Program-made: the position numbers and the translations under genes
The notes under the pieces: model-generated
Databases searched by the model: none
What the model saw: the letters and a program-made list of their open reading frames with translations, nothing else
What the model was told of the DNA's origin: nothing
Part shown: positions 34,901 to 43,893 of the stretch, one piece after another
Numbering within the stretch: position 1 is the stretch's first letter
Layout: every line of letters starts with the position of its first letter
From: a virus
Reading direction: 5' to 3' (one strand)
Virus record (IMG/VR): IMGVR_UViG_3300042516_005631
Span: 1 to 64,000 of that record
Length of the DNA stretch: 64,000 nucleotides

Positions 34901-37900
34901 TTAATTAAACGAATAAAATCAACTAGATCATAATTTTTAGTATACTTTTGAAAGTATTCATTTCGTAATTGATCTAAAGCAGGGTATGTAACAGCTGAAG
35001 ATGATCTTAATCTTGGGTCTCCAATAAATTCACCTATATTAAAATATCCTAATTGATCAACTATATCTTCATTTATTTCATTTTGGGGAGAAAAAGCTAC
35101 CTCTAAATAATTAATACTTGGAGTATAACTTTGAGATATATTAGCCATTTGAGATAATGACATGTAAGGAGATAAAGTATCTCCCTCAGGTATTACGTTA
35201 TTTTCTACTCTAATTTTATCTGAAACTGTATTTCTAATGCCTGCTATTGGTTGGTCAGCAAATGTATATTCTATATTCGGGACAAAATTAGGTGAAGCAT
35301 CATAATAAAAATTACTATCAGAGGCAAATGAATGAGTTATTTGCCAAGATCCAGTTATTTTAGGATGAATTGAAATCGATGCTGTATATAATTCTCCACC
35401 AATAGAGGCTCTAAAAGCTAATTCATTTGGTGAACTATTTAATGTATTTCCCTCAATTGAATGTGGATTCATTGTATAATCCGTAAATACACTTTCACTT
35501 ATTGGAACTGTATAATATCTAATTTCTTGATATGAACCTGTAAATGGTATAAATGATCCTGCTAGAGTTCCTGCTTCATCATATACTCCAACATCATATG
35601 CTGATATGTCATATCCTACAGTACCTGAAATGGAGAAACTAACAGGAAAATAACTTGTAGAAGTATTAGTCCAAGCGTTAGTAGCATATGTTATGGAACT
35701 AGATGCTTTAAATCCTAAAATAGTTCCATTATCTCCCCCCTCATATATCTTATTTTGGGAATGTAATGTATAAGTATCTGATTCTTTTGTAATCATTACA
35801 GACCACCATCCACCATCATAAAATGGTAAATAAACACTTGCGGTTTGACTTGAATTATTTATATCTGGGTAAAATACTACATTAGCGTATTGATAATAAG
35901 GGTCAATTATTGATCCTGAATATGATCCACTTGAATATGCTGATCCTGTGTATGTTAAGGTTAATGCACTCCCACCATCTCCATACCATAAACTTTGAGA
36001 GTATAATATGTTGGATGTAGGTAAACCATCTGTTTTAAATCGAAATGCTAATGTTGCGGGAACATCATTTGGAGCATTCCAATCTGGGTTTAATTTCCAA
36101 GATGAAGAAATAAAATTGCTTCCTGAGGTATTAAATGCATAGTTAAATTCATTTTGCCAATAATCCCAATCATTGTAATCTATTTTATCTTTTCCACCAT
36201 ATTCATTAATTCTTAATATAGTATCAGGAATACCATATGAAGTTATTAAAGCACGTAAACCAGGTAATGTTCCTTTTGCTTTAAGTAGGTATGGTAAGTT
36301 ATGGTAAATACGTTTATATAGCGATTTATTTACATCATCTAACGGCATATAATCATTAGATGCAGATATAAAATATTCAATATATTCAAATCCAGAAGGA
36401 GCAGGTAAAGAACCTGTCATATTTGGGAAAGGAAATAAACCACCTTGAGGAGTTAAACCTAAAAATGCTGTATATAAATCCTCGTTTGAAAAATTATTTT
36501 GATATAATTTAATCCCAAAATCACGAATAACATCAGCTACTATATCTTTTGAAACACCGTATTCTAATCGGTTATCAGCATTATATTTTTGAGTTACTTC
36601 ATTATAATATATCCAAATATTATCGTAATGTTGAGCAACCATTTGAACAAACAATTCATACTGTTGGTTAGCTGGATCGTCTCTTAAATATTCTGGAATA
36701 GAGTATAAAAGATTATCTTTATTGGTATTGTCATATAATGATGCTGAGTAAAGAAGTCCTCCAAAATATGGGCTATATTCATTTTCACTTCCAATCCAAG
36801 TTAAAACTACTACACTATCAGATTTAGCTAATTCATATGGTTTTTGTGTGTTTGTTTTAGGCCAAGCGTATGGGTTATTTTCATAATATAAAAAATATTC
36901 ATAACCATCAAAATTAGTTATAATATTATTTATTTTACTTTCATATACTGCCGCACTACTACTAATTGAAGTAGGTGAATTAATTGTATTATTTAATACA
37001 GCAATAGATGAAGAATACTGTTCTATTAATTGGATTTTAGAATAAAAATTTTCTAAACGAGTTTGGGCTGAACTAAAATGGATATAGTTTTCGAATGAAG
37101 TATAATCTACATTTATATCAATTTCTTTTTCTTCTAATAAACTGTTTAATTGTTGAATTGAACTTGTTAAAGAAGTAGATATTAAATCACTATATGATAA
37201 ATTTTGAGTTGAATTATTTACTCTATCTTTTAAATCTATATTAAAGTTAGGTCCACTTATGTTTTCAAAATCAACAAAAACAATAGGTTCATCCTCAAAT
37301 GTGACTTGATATGCTGATGGTTCTTCAAAGGTGGTTACAATCCATAATGTAGAATTTATATCAAATTCCTCTGGTAAAGGTTCATATAATTTAACAAGTA
37401 CTGTTGGGTTAGTTGGATCAAGATTATCTAACTGGATGTTATTAGCTATAGGTAATTGGTTGTCTCCAAAATTTAAATAGAAATCTAGGAAATAAGTACT
37501 AGTTTCTCTTTCTTGAATAAATTGAGTAGTTTGTTCAACTATATCTAAATTTAAAAGTGTAGTACTATCTAAACGTAGTTCAGTTCTGTCTGAGGATATT
37601 TCAGTTATGTATAGTTGTTGGAGATCAGAGCCTATTTTTTTATTAAGAAAATTAAAATACGTTATATATTCACCTTGATCAAATCCATTATCTATAAGTA
37701 ATTGTTCAGGATCTATTGTAATTTGAGATACGTTTCCATCATTTCCAGCAGATTGACCATCATTTTGTATAGTATAGTCAATAAAATTATAATCAAAAGT
37801 AATTATATTACGATTATTATCATATACAAAATATTCTATGTAACTTGAAGGTCCAAAAGAAGTACTTAAATCAAATGTTGAAATTAAATTTGTATCTTGT

Positions 37901-37959
37901 CCTTCATATATTTGAGAAGTAAAATCTTGTGTATCTATTTGAATAATTTCTGCTGCCAT
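31966..37959 (-). CDS. Very large tail or baseplate protein
   Basis: A 1997-residue protein, the longest in the window. It is Ser, Thr, Asn and Tyr-rich and contains a conserved segment LPYLLKAKGTLPGLRALITS (near residue 560) that marks a family of tail-wedge proteins. Many beta-sandwich-like stretches follow it. The region around 280-340 is helical. It overlaps its neighbour by one base. It probably occupies the place of T4 gp7 or gp10 in the baseplate, but I see no direct match. Confidence 0.82.
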   Translation of the reverse strand: MAAEIIQIDTQDFTSQIYEGQDTNLISTFDLSTSFGPSSYIEYFVYDNNRNIITFDYNFIDYTIQNDGQSAGNDGNVSQITIDPEQLLIDNGFDQGEYITYFNFLNKKIGSDLQQLYITEISSDRTELRLDSTTLLNLDIVEQTTQFIQERETSTYFLDFYLNFGDNQLPIANNIQLDNLDPTNPTVLVKLYEPLPEEFDINSTLWIVTTFEEPSAYQVTFEDEPIVFVDFENISGPNFNIDLKDRVNNSTQNLSYSDLISTSLTSSIQQLNSLLEEKEIDINVDYTSFENYIHFSSAQTRLENFYSKIQLIEQYSSSIAVLNNTINSPTSISSSAAVYESKINNIITNFDGYEYFLYYENNPYAWPKTNTQKPYELAKSDSVVVLTWIGSENEYSPYFGGLLYSASLYDNTNKDNLLYSIPEYLRDDPANQQYELFVQMVAQHYDNIWIYYNEVTQKYNADNRLEYGVSKDIVADVIRDFGIKLYQNNFSNEDLYTAFLGLTPQGGLFPFPNMTGSLPAPSGFEYIEYFISASNDYMPLDDVNKSLYKRIYHNLPYLLKAKGTLPGLRALITSYGIPDTILRINEYGGKDKIDYNDWDYWQNEFNYAFNTSGSNFISSSWKLNPDWNAPNDVPATLAFRFKTDGLPTSNILYSQSLWYGDGGSALTLTYTGSAYSSGSYSGSIIDPYYQYANVVFYPDINNSSQTASVYLPFYDGGWWSVMITKESDTYTLHSQNKIYEGGDNGTILGFKASSSITYATNAWTNTSTSYFPVSFSISGTVGYDISAYDVGVYDEAGTLAGSFIPFTGSYQEIRYYTVPISESVFTDYTMNPHSIEGNTLNSSPNELAFRASIGGELYTASISIHPKITGSWQITHSFASDSNFYYDASPNFVPNIEYTFADQPIAGIRNTVSDKIRVENNVIPEGDTLSPYMSLSQMANISQSYTPSINYLEVAFSPQNEINEDIVDQLGYFNIGEFIGDPRLRSSSAVTYPALDQLRNEYFQKYTKNYDLVDFIRLIKFFDNSLFKMIRDFVPARTSLAAGIVIKQHLLERNKYPQPQMEWQNLDISGTLKPTWNGYQEGTVEHFEGQTGGVFDSFNSISNVSQSWYENLTTPSGSVLVLHNSQDEFYNGEFSGSTILISNGVLGEAYPNDNALMIYKPVYYYGTSSVEDLIFENNYLNPLTSPENGEILFFEKLISPGNYTPKYLKIAKIDLNGNDYSISLDQFDKIIIPTPIFSLGENVNLVYDVIKLNETSQYFIYTVTLISNNINSLYNTYNPTDTENQVLNYYVSSSRTTLISFNPVEQPINNYNIELGNIIGYFNTSSGEYTLENTPNTLLSITSSFNISQSGAGSSGTCSISLNRGGNITNLSTTTFPSSFTGTRTISASYYGLSQDIITLTRKGGKDVNLTGVNLLITQSRAVSASSGQFIIEPDISIPNFYNSDQNALLNNAFELRNSSYYMDVDYSRGLTEPVNFNALINGNATRAKVQDSNYTSQRVITPRYLGSKSTSQQLNQYSPPNTIPGYSDQGTYGKLPTIESVKSYVAYAPSIGGWPPERMNASAIFVKYLIDENGDVSIPNTSQNSLPIIQQNFQTGDRIRITTPTQGSGVASQFRTVIRGGTRIEPILYTQIGHSPASWNNVTMSFTTDFIGSSAVDNYTAKASPSASFPIFTDGNYSGIDFNNVVSIGSPGLWSGNAYVVDQGVIDENVTLQIKIHIEPVLRAGVYAAQTHYAIARLIKRRGSDETILDEIAQSINVGPQPNNVTPNDISFSSIDFNYSIQPQDLQPNDQIFVRAGHFTSTLGPISPGIRFKKNSSYFQVSQIPSPTNVQVTSSGINSLWGYPDNTKLYAITSSNSILNEFYDQGFYQVDISGSGFNPISLPWSIKYGDEFRFEGNENSAFVVKKVYNTVETDNERVSQTGSIEVQFGNNLPSASIDLDHFLIRRYVDDASQIIIEGFRPTGTEGPYIITPEYVTPSLNKNVDTFITDLTQKGLL

Positions 37960-38321
37960 TATTGTGGGTTAGCTAATGTTGTTCCTGTTTGTAACTCTAC
38001 TATTTGTTTTTGAGCATCAAGTAATTCTGTTCTTAATTGAGCTATTTCGTTTTGTAATGCAGTTATTTCTTCTTGATTTGCTTCAAAATTAATATATTCA
38101 CTACTTTTTTTAATTAAAAATTCATGTGAATTAATTTCCCCAGTTTCAGGTATATCGTAAAATAACTCATTATACATTTCAAAAAAATCATTTACAGTAG
38201 GTTGTTCATCAATCTGTTGTTGGATTGTTTGAACACCTAACTGTTTGAAAGAAGTATCTATAACTTTAGTATAATCTCCTTTATTATATACTTGTTTATT
38301 AAATGTAATATTTTCAGCCAT
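37959..38321 (-). CDS. Small baseplate-associated coiled-coil protein
   Basis: A 120-residue protein, helical, with a C-terminal coiled coil (about 78-112). One-base overlaps join it to the giant tail gene and to the 391-residue gene. Possibly an assembly chaperone or wedge subunit. Confidence 0.72.
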   Translation of the reverse strand: MAENITFNKQVYNKGDYTKVIDTSFKQLGVQTIQQQIDEQPTVNDFFEMYNELFYDIPETGEINSHEFLIKKSSEYINFEANQEEITALQNEIAQLRTELLDAQKQIVELQTGTTLANPQ

Positions 38322-39496
38322 TAATTAATAACTTTAAAGTAATAATCATCATCAAATATTAATGTAGAACCATTAATTATAGTTTTAATTAAAATTTTAT
38401 AATATCTTTCCGGTTCTAAACCACTCATATAAACATCAAAATAATTACCTTTATTGTCAGAACTAATTTGAGTATATTGTTCATCGAAGTTAATAACAAA
38501 TTCATTGGTAGCCAAGTCTTTTATAGCATAGTATGAACTAGTTGGTAAATAATTTAAATTAGTAAATAAAGAGGATGTTTGATATACTCTAGTAGGGTAT
38601 AAAGGACTTACATTAATATAAAATCTATTTACACTCTCTGGGTTAAATATTCCTGGGTTTTCAGCTAAAGACATTTTAAGGTCTGTTGTATTAACAACAG
38701 GTGAATTTTCTGTTATGACTGAAGTATAATCTCTCCATCTAAATTCTAATTGGGGAGGGTAAATAGTATTAGTATCAACACTATAATATTTTAATACAGG
38801 TTGAACATATTGACTAGTATTAAATTCTTGTGAACCCGTTAATTTAACAATAAATCCATAATTTGGAATAGTATCAGTATACCAAGTTTGAACTATTGGT
38901 TTTACATTTACTGTTATATCTTTATTATCTCGTAATCCAAAAGATTGAGTTTGGGGTAATCCCATACTACTACCTTGGATAAATGAAGGGTCAGCATATG
39001 TGTATGCTACATAAAATAAATCTTCGTTATCATAAAACCAATTTCCTCCTCCAGGTTCAGAATAAGTAGAATTATATGATCCAGTATATCCATACCCGTT
39101 ATATGATCCACTTAGACTCCATAATCCTGAATTAGAGTAATTGGAATAGTTCCAGGAGGCTCCATCTTGAACTTGGGGGCTATCTAAGTAATGACCTGTT
39201 CCATTATTCCATTGTTGAGCTATAGGTCTAATTTCCAAAGAAGCATCTAAATTTATACCTTGTGCTGTAGCTATGAAATTTCTTAAAAATACATCGTATT
39301 CTTTTTCTCCAATTTTATTAACAATATCTTTTATTTCATTATTGTCAAATTGAATTAAATATCTAGAAACTGAAGGGTTTCCATCTATACCGAGGATATT
39401 GAATGCTTCACATATTGCATCTAATCCAGTATTCATTGAAGGGTAAGAGGAATATAGAGTTGTATCCTGTTGAGGGAAAATTTTATAAATAGCCAT
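38321..39496 (-). CDS. Beta-rich tail protein with DNRLRE-like features
   Basis: A 391-residue protein. The N-terminal half (YKIFPQQDTTLYSSYPSMNTG, VSRYLIQFD) resembles the DNRLRE-type beta-sandwich found in adhesive and tail proteins, and a Gly/Tyr/Ser loop lies at about 115-150. Probably an exposed baseplate or fibre-network protein. Confidence 0.75.
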   Translation of the reverse strand: MAIYKIFPQQDTTLYSSYPSMNTGLDAICEAFNILGIDGNPSVSRYLIQFDNNEIKDIVNKIGEKEYDVFLRNFIATAQGINLDASLEIRPIAQQWNNGTGHYLDSPQVQDGASWNYSNYSNSGLWSLSGSYNGYGYTGSYNSTYSEPGGGNWFYDNEDLFYVAYTYADPSFIQGSSMGLPQTQSFGLRDNKDITVNVKPIVQTWYTDTIPNYGFIVKLTGSQEFNTSQYVQPVLKYYSVDTNTIYPPQLEFRWRDYTSVITENSPVVNTTDLKMSLAENPGIFNPESVNRFYINVSPLYPTRVYQTSSLFTNLNYLPTSSYYAIKDLATNEFVINFDEQYTQISSDNKGNYFDVYMSGLEPERYYKILIKTIINGSTLIFDDDYYFKVIN

Positions 39497-39509
39497 TTAT
39501 AATGTTTTA

Positions 39510-39519
39510 TTATAAATAT
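39510..39519 (-). promoter_or_regulatory. Late-module motif
   Basis: ATATTTATAA lies about 14 bases before the 391-residue gene. Confidence 0.45.
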
Positions 39520-39523
39520 GCAA

Positions 39524-41368
39524 TTATAAAGGAACTACTTTACCTTTTATATCAGAATTTGGATATCTTACCTCAAAAATACTAGGATCTAATGATGGAT
39601 AAATAACTAAATTTTGAGTAGCTGCTGTTATATCATAAGCATATTGGGAATATCCTGAAGAGGTTCCTGCTTTATTTGATATAGAAATATTTTTTACTGT
39701 TTGGACTCCTGAAATTTTATCAAGTAAGATATATAGATCTCTTAATATAATAGGTTGGTTGAGTTGCCATTTAGAAATAATAAAATAATCTTGTAAAGCT
39801 TTAATGCAACTTAATAGTACTTCATTATTATTATATTCTGGGAGAACTATGATTTCAAAATCAACTCCTATATTAATTATAAATGCATCTCTAATTTCAA
39901 TATTATCACCAATCATTCTATATTGGGATAAATAGGTTCTTAAATTATTTTTTAAAGCACTTCCAGCATAATCTAATTGGCCACTTGAATTTTGAGATAA
40001 AACATATAGATTTAAAGTTTCAATAGTTGATACTTGATTATCTGTTAATTTAGGTTGTTCAATATATGCTTTAGATATAGCTCCATAATTTGAAGGCATA
40101 CTTAAAGCTCTAATTAAATAGTCATCTGCTGTAACTGAACGTTTTTGGGATGCTATAGAAACTAAAGTATTTTGACGGATTTCTTCAATTGTATCTCCTG
40201 CTTTACCACCTGAAGCTGCTAATGGGTTATTTGCTGCTAATGAATTAAATATATAATTTGATATAACAGCATTTAAATTTATTTGATTAAATTTAGCACT
40301 GGTTGGGGATACAGTTGTTAATGTATTTGCTGGGATATTAGATTCAACTCCTCCACCACTTAAATATCTTACTGTTAATGTAGTGTTTGATGGAGCAATA
40401 CCGTATGTTCCTGTGTATAAAAAGTTAACAGGTGAATATGCTGTGGTTAGTTTATCTTTAATAAAAGGTAAGCCTATACCTACATTATTTGCATTTGGAG
40501 ATATTTCCTCATCTATATTATTTGGGGATCCTACACCAAATTGTAATTGAATCGTATCTGGTGATATAATTCTAGTAGCAAAACGTCTTTGGATTTTTTT
40601 TAATCGAAGTAAATAAGCAGCATCTGTTCCAGCATTTGGGTCATTTATGTTAGTATTTTTAATACTATCTAAAACCATTTCTTGACCTAAATGATCTACT
40701 TCATACCACTTATTTCCATCTGAATCTGTAACATCTAGAATTTGAAGAAAATTATTTGATGTTAAATTTATTGTTGCAAATTGTTCGGGGGTAGTAAAAT
40801 TAAATGTTTGGGTTGAAATGTTTGAGGAAATAGCATTTCTACTTTTCTTTAAAAGAAAATATTGAGGTACATTTCCTGCTATTTGGTATACAGAAACTTC
40901 AGTTGGGTCTTGTGAACTTGAAATAGAAAAATCAACTTTATCTTGTATTAAGAATGTTGTTCCGTTTTGGGATGATATTGTTGAATTTTCTGAAATAGTT
41001 AGAGCATAATCATAATCAGGGACAATTTCACCTCCTACATTTTTAGCAGGTAACTGTTGGTAAAGATCTACAGTTACTTGAGCTGCTGTTGAAACTTTTG
41101 GTTTATATCCAAACATATATGCTAATTCATATACATTATTATTTTGTTGAGCATATTGGATAAATGTTTCTTGCAATTGGTTATCTAAATAGAAACTTAA
41201 AACATCCCCAACATATGCTGCTTGTTCCATAAACATCATACCAGGTGATGCAGGGGAAAAATCATTATATGTGTTTGGGAAATATGTTTGAGCATATTCG
41301 ATTAATCGTTGTCTAAAATCTGAAAAATCGCGATTAATGTATTTTATATCTCTATTTGTATTAGCCAT
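39524..41368 (-). CDS. 6: Baseplate wedge protein, T4 gp6 / phage J-like
   Basis: A 614-residue protein starting MANTNRDIKYINRDFSDFR and containing PASPGMMFMEQAAYVGDVLSFYLDNQLQETF, the signature region of gp6-like wedge proteins. The C-terminal region (IIVLPEYNNNEVLLSCI...) fits the J-like beta/alpha unit. It forms the ring that carries the baseplate wedges. It follows the gp25-like gene by 2 bp, as in T4-type baseplate operons. Confidence 0.85.
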   Translation of the reverse strand: MANTNRDIKYINRDFSDFRQRLIEYAQTYFPNTYNDFSPASPGMMFMEQAAYVGDVLSFYLDNQLQETFIQYAQQNNNVYELAYMFGYKPKVSTAAQVTVDLYQQLPAKNVGGEIVPDYDYALTISENSTISSQNGTTFLIQDKVDFSISSSQDPTEVSVYQIAGNVPQYFLLKKSRNAISSNISTQTFNFTTPEQFATINLTSNNFLQILDVTDSDGNKWYEVDHLGQEMVLDSIKNTNINDPNAGTDAAYLLRLKKIQRRFATRIISPDTIQLQFGVGSPNNIDEEISPNANNVGIGLPFIKDKLTTAYSPVNFLYTGTYGIAPSNTTLTVRYLSGGGVESNIPANTLTTVSPTSAKFNQINLNAVISNYIFNSLAANNPLAASGGKAGDTIEEIRQNTLVSIASQKRSVTADDYLIRALSMPSNYGAISKAYIEQPKLTDNQVSTIETLNLYVLSQNSSGQLDYAGSALKNNLRTYLSQYRMIGDNIEIRDAFIINIGVDFEIIVLPEYNNNEVLLSCIKALQDYFIISKWQLNQPIILRDLYILLDKISGVQTVKNISISNKAGTSSGYSQYAYDITAATQNLVIYPSLDPSIFEVRYPNSDIKGKVVPL

Positions 41369-41370
41369 TT

Positions 41371-41775
41371 TTAAAGTTGTATTTCTAAAGTATCAGTTAT
41401 ATTAGTATTAATTACTGAATATTTAAGGGTTACAGTAATTTGGTTTAAATCTTCTTGTCCAGCTACAATTAAATCTGCTACATTTATATTTGGGAAATAT
41501 AATGAAAGTTTAGCATTTATATCTTCTCTAAGAAAATTTAAATTATCTGCTGTAATTTGTTCAAATATAAAAGCACGTAATCCACCTCCAAAAGTCGGAT
41601 TTAATGGACGTTCTCCAGGATTAGTTAAAAAGAAATTAATTAAGTTGTTTTTAATGGCATCCTTAGTTTGATAATTTGAAATAAAAACAGCAGGTCCATT
41701 TAATGGAAGATTTACCCCAACAGCAGCATTTGCATTTAAATCAATTGGATATATCTGTTGAGGGCTAAATGCCAT
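41371..41775 (-). CDS. 25: Baseplate wedge protein, T4 gp25-like
   Basis: A 134-residue protein of the gp25/lysozyme-like wedge family, with the characteristic FFLTNPGERPLNPTFGGGL (about 47-65). This fold nucleates the wedge and contacts the sheath. Its neighbour downstream is gp6-like; upstream it overlaps the 111-residue gene by one base. Confidence 0.9.
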   Translation of the reverse strand: MAFSPQQIYPIDLNANAAVGVNLPLNGPAVFISNYQTKDAIKNNLINFFLTNPGERPLNPTFGGGLRAFIFEQITADNLNFLREDINAKLSLYFPNINVADLIVAGQEDLNQITVTLKYSVINTNITDTLEIQL

Positions 41776-42110
41776 TATTTAGTATTTAAAAGTCCCATAA
41801 TTTGGTCCATTCCTAATTCACCAGTACCTAAATTACCATTTACAGGATCACTTGATTGAGGTCTAAATGTTGATTGAACGTCATTTGAGGTAAAACTTAA
41901 AGCTGTTTCTCCCAATACATCTTTATATTTTTGTCTCAAATCCATAGTTGGTTGAGTAAATGTAGGTTTTGGAGTTTCTACGGGTTGGATAGATTCTCTA
42001 ATAACTGTTTTAGGTGAGCGAACTGCTTCTAAAAGAATATCTTTTAATTCTTCTTGGATTGCCTCTCGTACTGCTTCTTTAATTAATTTTTTTAATCCGT
42101 CGGTTTTCAT
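41775..42110 (-). CDS. Small protein with amphipathic [L/I]-x-E helix
   Basis: A 111-residue protein starting MKTDGLKKLIKEAVREAIQE, the same helix pattern as the 13-26 kb cassette, with I-K-E before A. Pro/Thr-rich linker and a short C-terminal helix follow. It sits inside the baseplate block, so the helix may not be exclusively a head signal. Confidence 0.7.
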   Translation of the reverse strand: MKTDGLKKLIKEAVREAIQEELKDILLEAVRSPKTVIRESIQPVETPKPTFTQPTMDLRQKYKDVLGETALSFTSNDVQSTFRPQSSDPVNGNLGTGELGMDQIMGLLNTK

Positions 42111-42113
42111 ATG

Positions 42114-42124
42114 ATTATAAATAT
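42114..42124 (-). promoter_or_regulatory. Late-module motif
   Basis: ATATTTATAATCATATG: the motif ends 5 bases before the start codon of the 111-residue gene. Confidence 0.45.
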
Positions 42125-42128
42125 AGGG

Positions 42129-43892
42129 TTAATCTGCTTTTAAATCATTTTGTTGTATATAAAATATAAGTTCATCAATTAATATCTGATCAATTGATGA
42201 AAAAGACCATTCTCCTTTCAACATTACTACACCACTTTTATTTCTAGCTATAGCTCTTCTACGTTTTAAAGAATTAGTTGTAGTTTCAGTTTCAACTCCC
42301 ATTTCAAATCCATTTACATTTATTACTATAGGGGAATTATTTGATTGTTGTTGAGTTAAAGCTATTAATTCAGCTGAAAGTTGTTCTTGGGTTAATTCAT
42401 TATTAGGTGAACATTGTTGAATTAAGGTATCGAGTAAACTTAAATATTGTAATAATTGGGTTAAAACTTGTCTAACTATAACTAATATAGTTAATAAACC
42501 AACATTAGTTGATTTTAATCTATCAATAGTTTTACTCAATATTTTATTAATTCCTGGGGGAAATGGATTAAGGAATGATGGAGTATTATCTGCTGTAAAA
42601 AGGGTAGCATCTAATAATATTAAAGCTCCTTCTGTTATACCTAAAATTTTAGTAGCATTATCTATAATTTTTAATGAATTATTTATTTGTTTTACTAATT
42701 TATTTTTACGGGAAATTAATTTACTTAATTCCTCTGGGGTAGGGCAAGAAATTTTATCTTTTAAATCTGATGTTTTGGTTTTACCTTGATCTATTAATTG
42801 GGCGGCTTTTGTAATTCCAAATTGGGATATTAAAGTTATAGCTAATGGTAAAGCAGTTTGTTTGAGATTTATAACCAAATCTGTAAGTTTCTTTTGAGCA
42901 AAATATTCAGGGGTTTTCTTTGAATCAGATAATTTATTTATTTGATCTGGTTTTAACTGGGAGGCCTCTATTTTATCTGTTTCAGTAGCAGTTTGAATAG
43001 GGGTCATTTGAATAACACCTAAATCTTCTTTTACAGTACCATCTCCTTTATATGGATTTTTTTCTATAATTTCATAACCAGGAGCAGAAATAGTTACTGT
43101 AGGAGGTAATGGAGATTCAGGTAATTCAAGACTAACTTCTCCTTTACTATTTGAAGTTGTTGGTTGGGAAATTATTGATGTAGTGGAAGATGTTGGTTGA
43201 GTAATTTTAAATGGGGGGTATTTATTTAATGTTATTTCATCAGTATACCCATTATCATTAATTTCTCTTAAAATACTAGCTTCATATTCTTCATATGTTT
43301 TATAAACTATATTATCAGCAACCTCTGAAAATTCAGGGTAATCACTACCATAATATATAGTTTGGATAAATTGACCATTATGATAAATCTTAGCTCCCCA
43401 TTTAAAAAAATCTGGGTTATTTGGGTTATTAATAGGGATTTTGGTTATATTATATGAATATGGGCCTACTTCAGTAGAATTAGGGATGGTGGTAGATTTA
43501 TTAGTTGGTGGTGGTGGAGGTGGTTCGTTAATTGTTATTTTAGCTCCTTTAACTGGTTGATTTGAATTATTATCTATAATTTTACCTTCAGTTTTAGTTG
43601 TTGAGGTAGTTTTGGATGTTAAAGGAAGAATCTCAACAGGGGTATTAGGTGGGGGTGGAAATAAAGGTCTAGTAGTAACTAAATCTTGTAACATTCCATT
43701 AAGTATTTGAAACTCTACATCTTTTTCAACTTCAATTAATGTATAATTATTTTCATATATTGGAATATTAGTACTAACTTCTTTGCCTTGATAGTATATT
43801 TTAATATCATAAAATATACCTTTTAAATTTTTTATTTCATATATTTCATATATATAATCCCCAATCTTTTTCTTTAGTACTTTTGTTCCCAT
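42129..43892 (-). CDS. Baseplate protein with carboxypeptidase-regulatory-like domain
   Basis: A 587-residue protein. Two related segments (about 10-75 and 145-215, each with an (I/A)KIY(Y/H)xG strand) flank the start of a CnaB-like beta-sandwich (GKIIDNNSNQPVKGAKITI, resumed at GEVSLELPESP... VTISAPGYE). The second copy appears to be inserted into that fold. The C-terminal half is helical, with two hydrophobic stretches near 345-365 and 415-435. Structural tail protein; exact position unknown. Confidence 0.75.
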   Translation of the reverse strand: MGTKVLKKKIGDYIYEIYEIKNLKGIFYDIKIYYQGKEVSTNIPIYENNYTLIEVEKDVEFQILNGMLQDLVTTRPLFPPPPNTPVEILPLTSKTTSTTKTEGKIIDNNSNQPVKGAKITINEPPPPPPTNKSTTIPNSTEVGPYSYNITKIPINNPNNPDFFKWGAKIYHNGQFIQTIYYGSDYPEFSEVADNIVYKTYEEYEASILREINDNGYTDEITLNKYPPFKITQPTSSTTSIISQPTTSNSKGEVSLELPESPLPPTVTISAPGYEIIEKNPYKGDGTVKEDLGVIQMTPIQTATETDKIEASQLKPDQINKLSDSKKTPEYFAQKKLTDLVINLKQTALPLAITLISQFGITKAAQLIDQGKTKTSDLKDKISCPTPEELSKLISRKNKLVKQINNSLKIIDNATKILGITEGALILLDATLFTADNTPSFLNPFPPGINKILSKTIDRLKSTNVGLLTILVIVRQVLTQLLQYLSLLDTLIQQCSPNNELTQEQLSAELIALTQQQSNNSPIVINVNGFEMGVETETTTNSLKRRRAIARNKSGVVMLKGEWSFSSIDQILIDELIFYIQQNDLKAD

Positions 43893-43893
43893 A

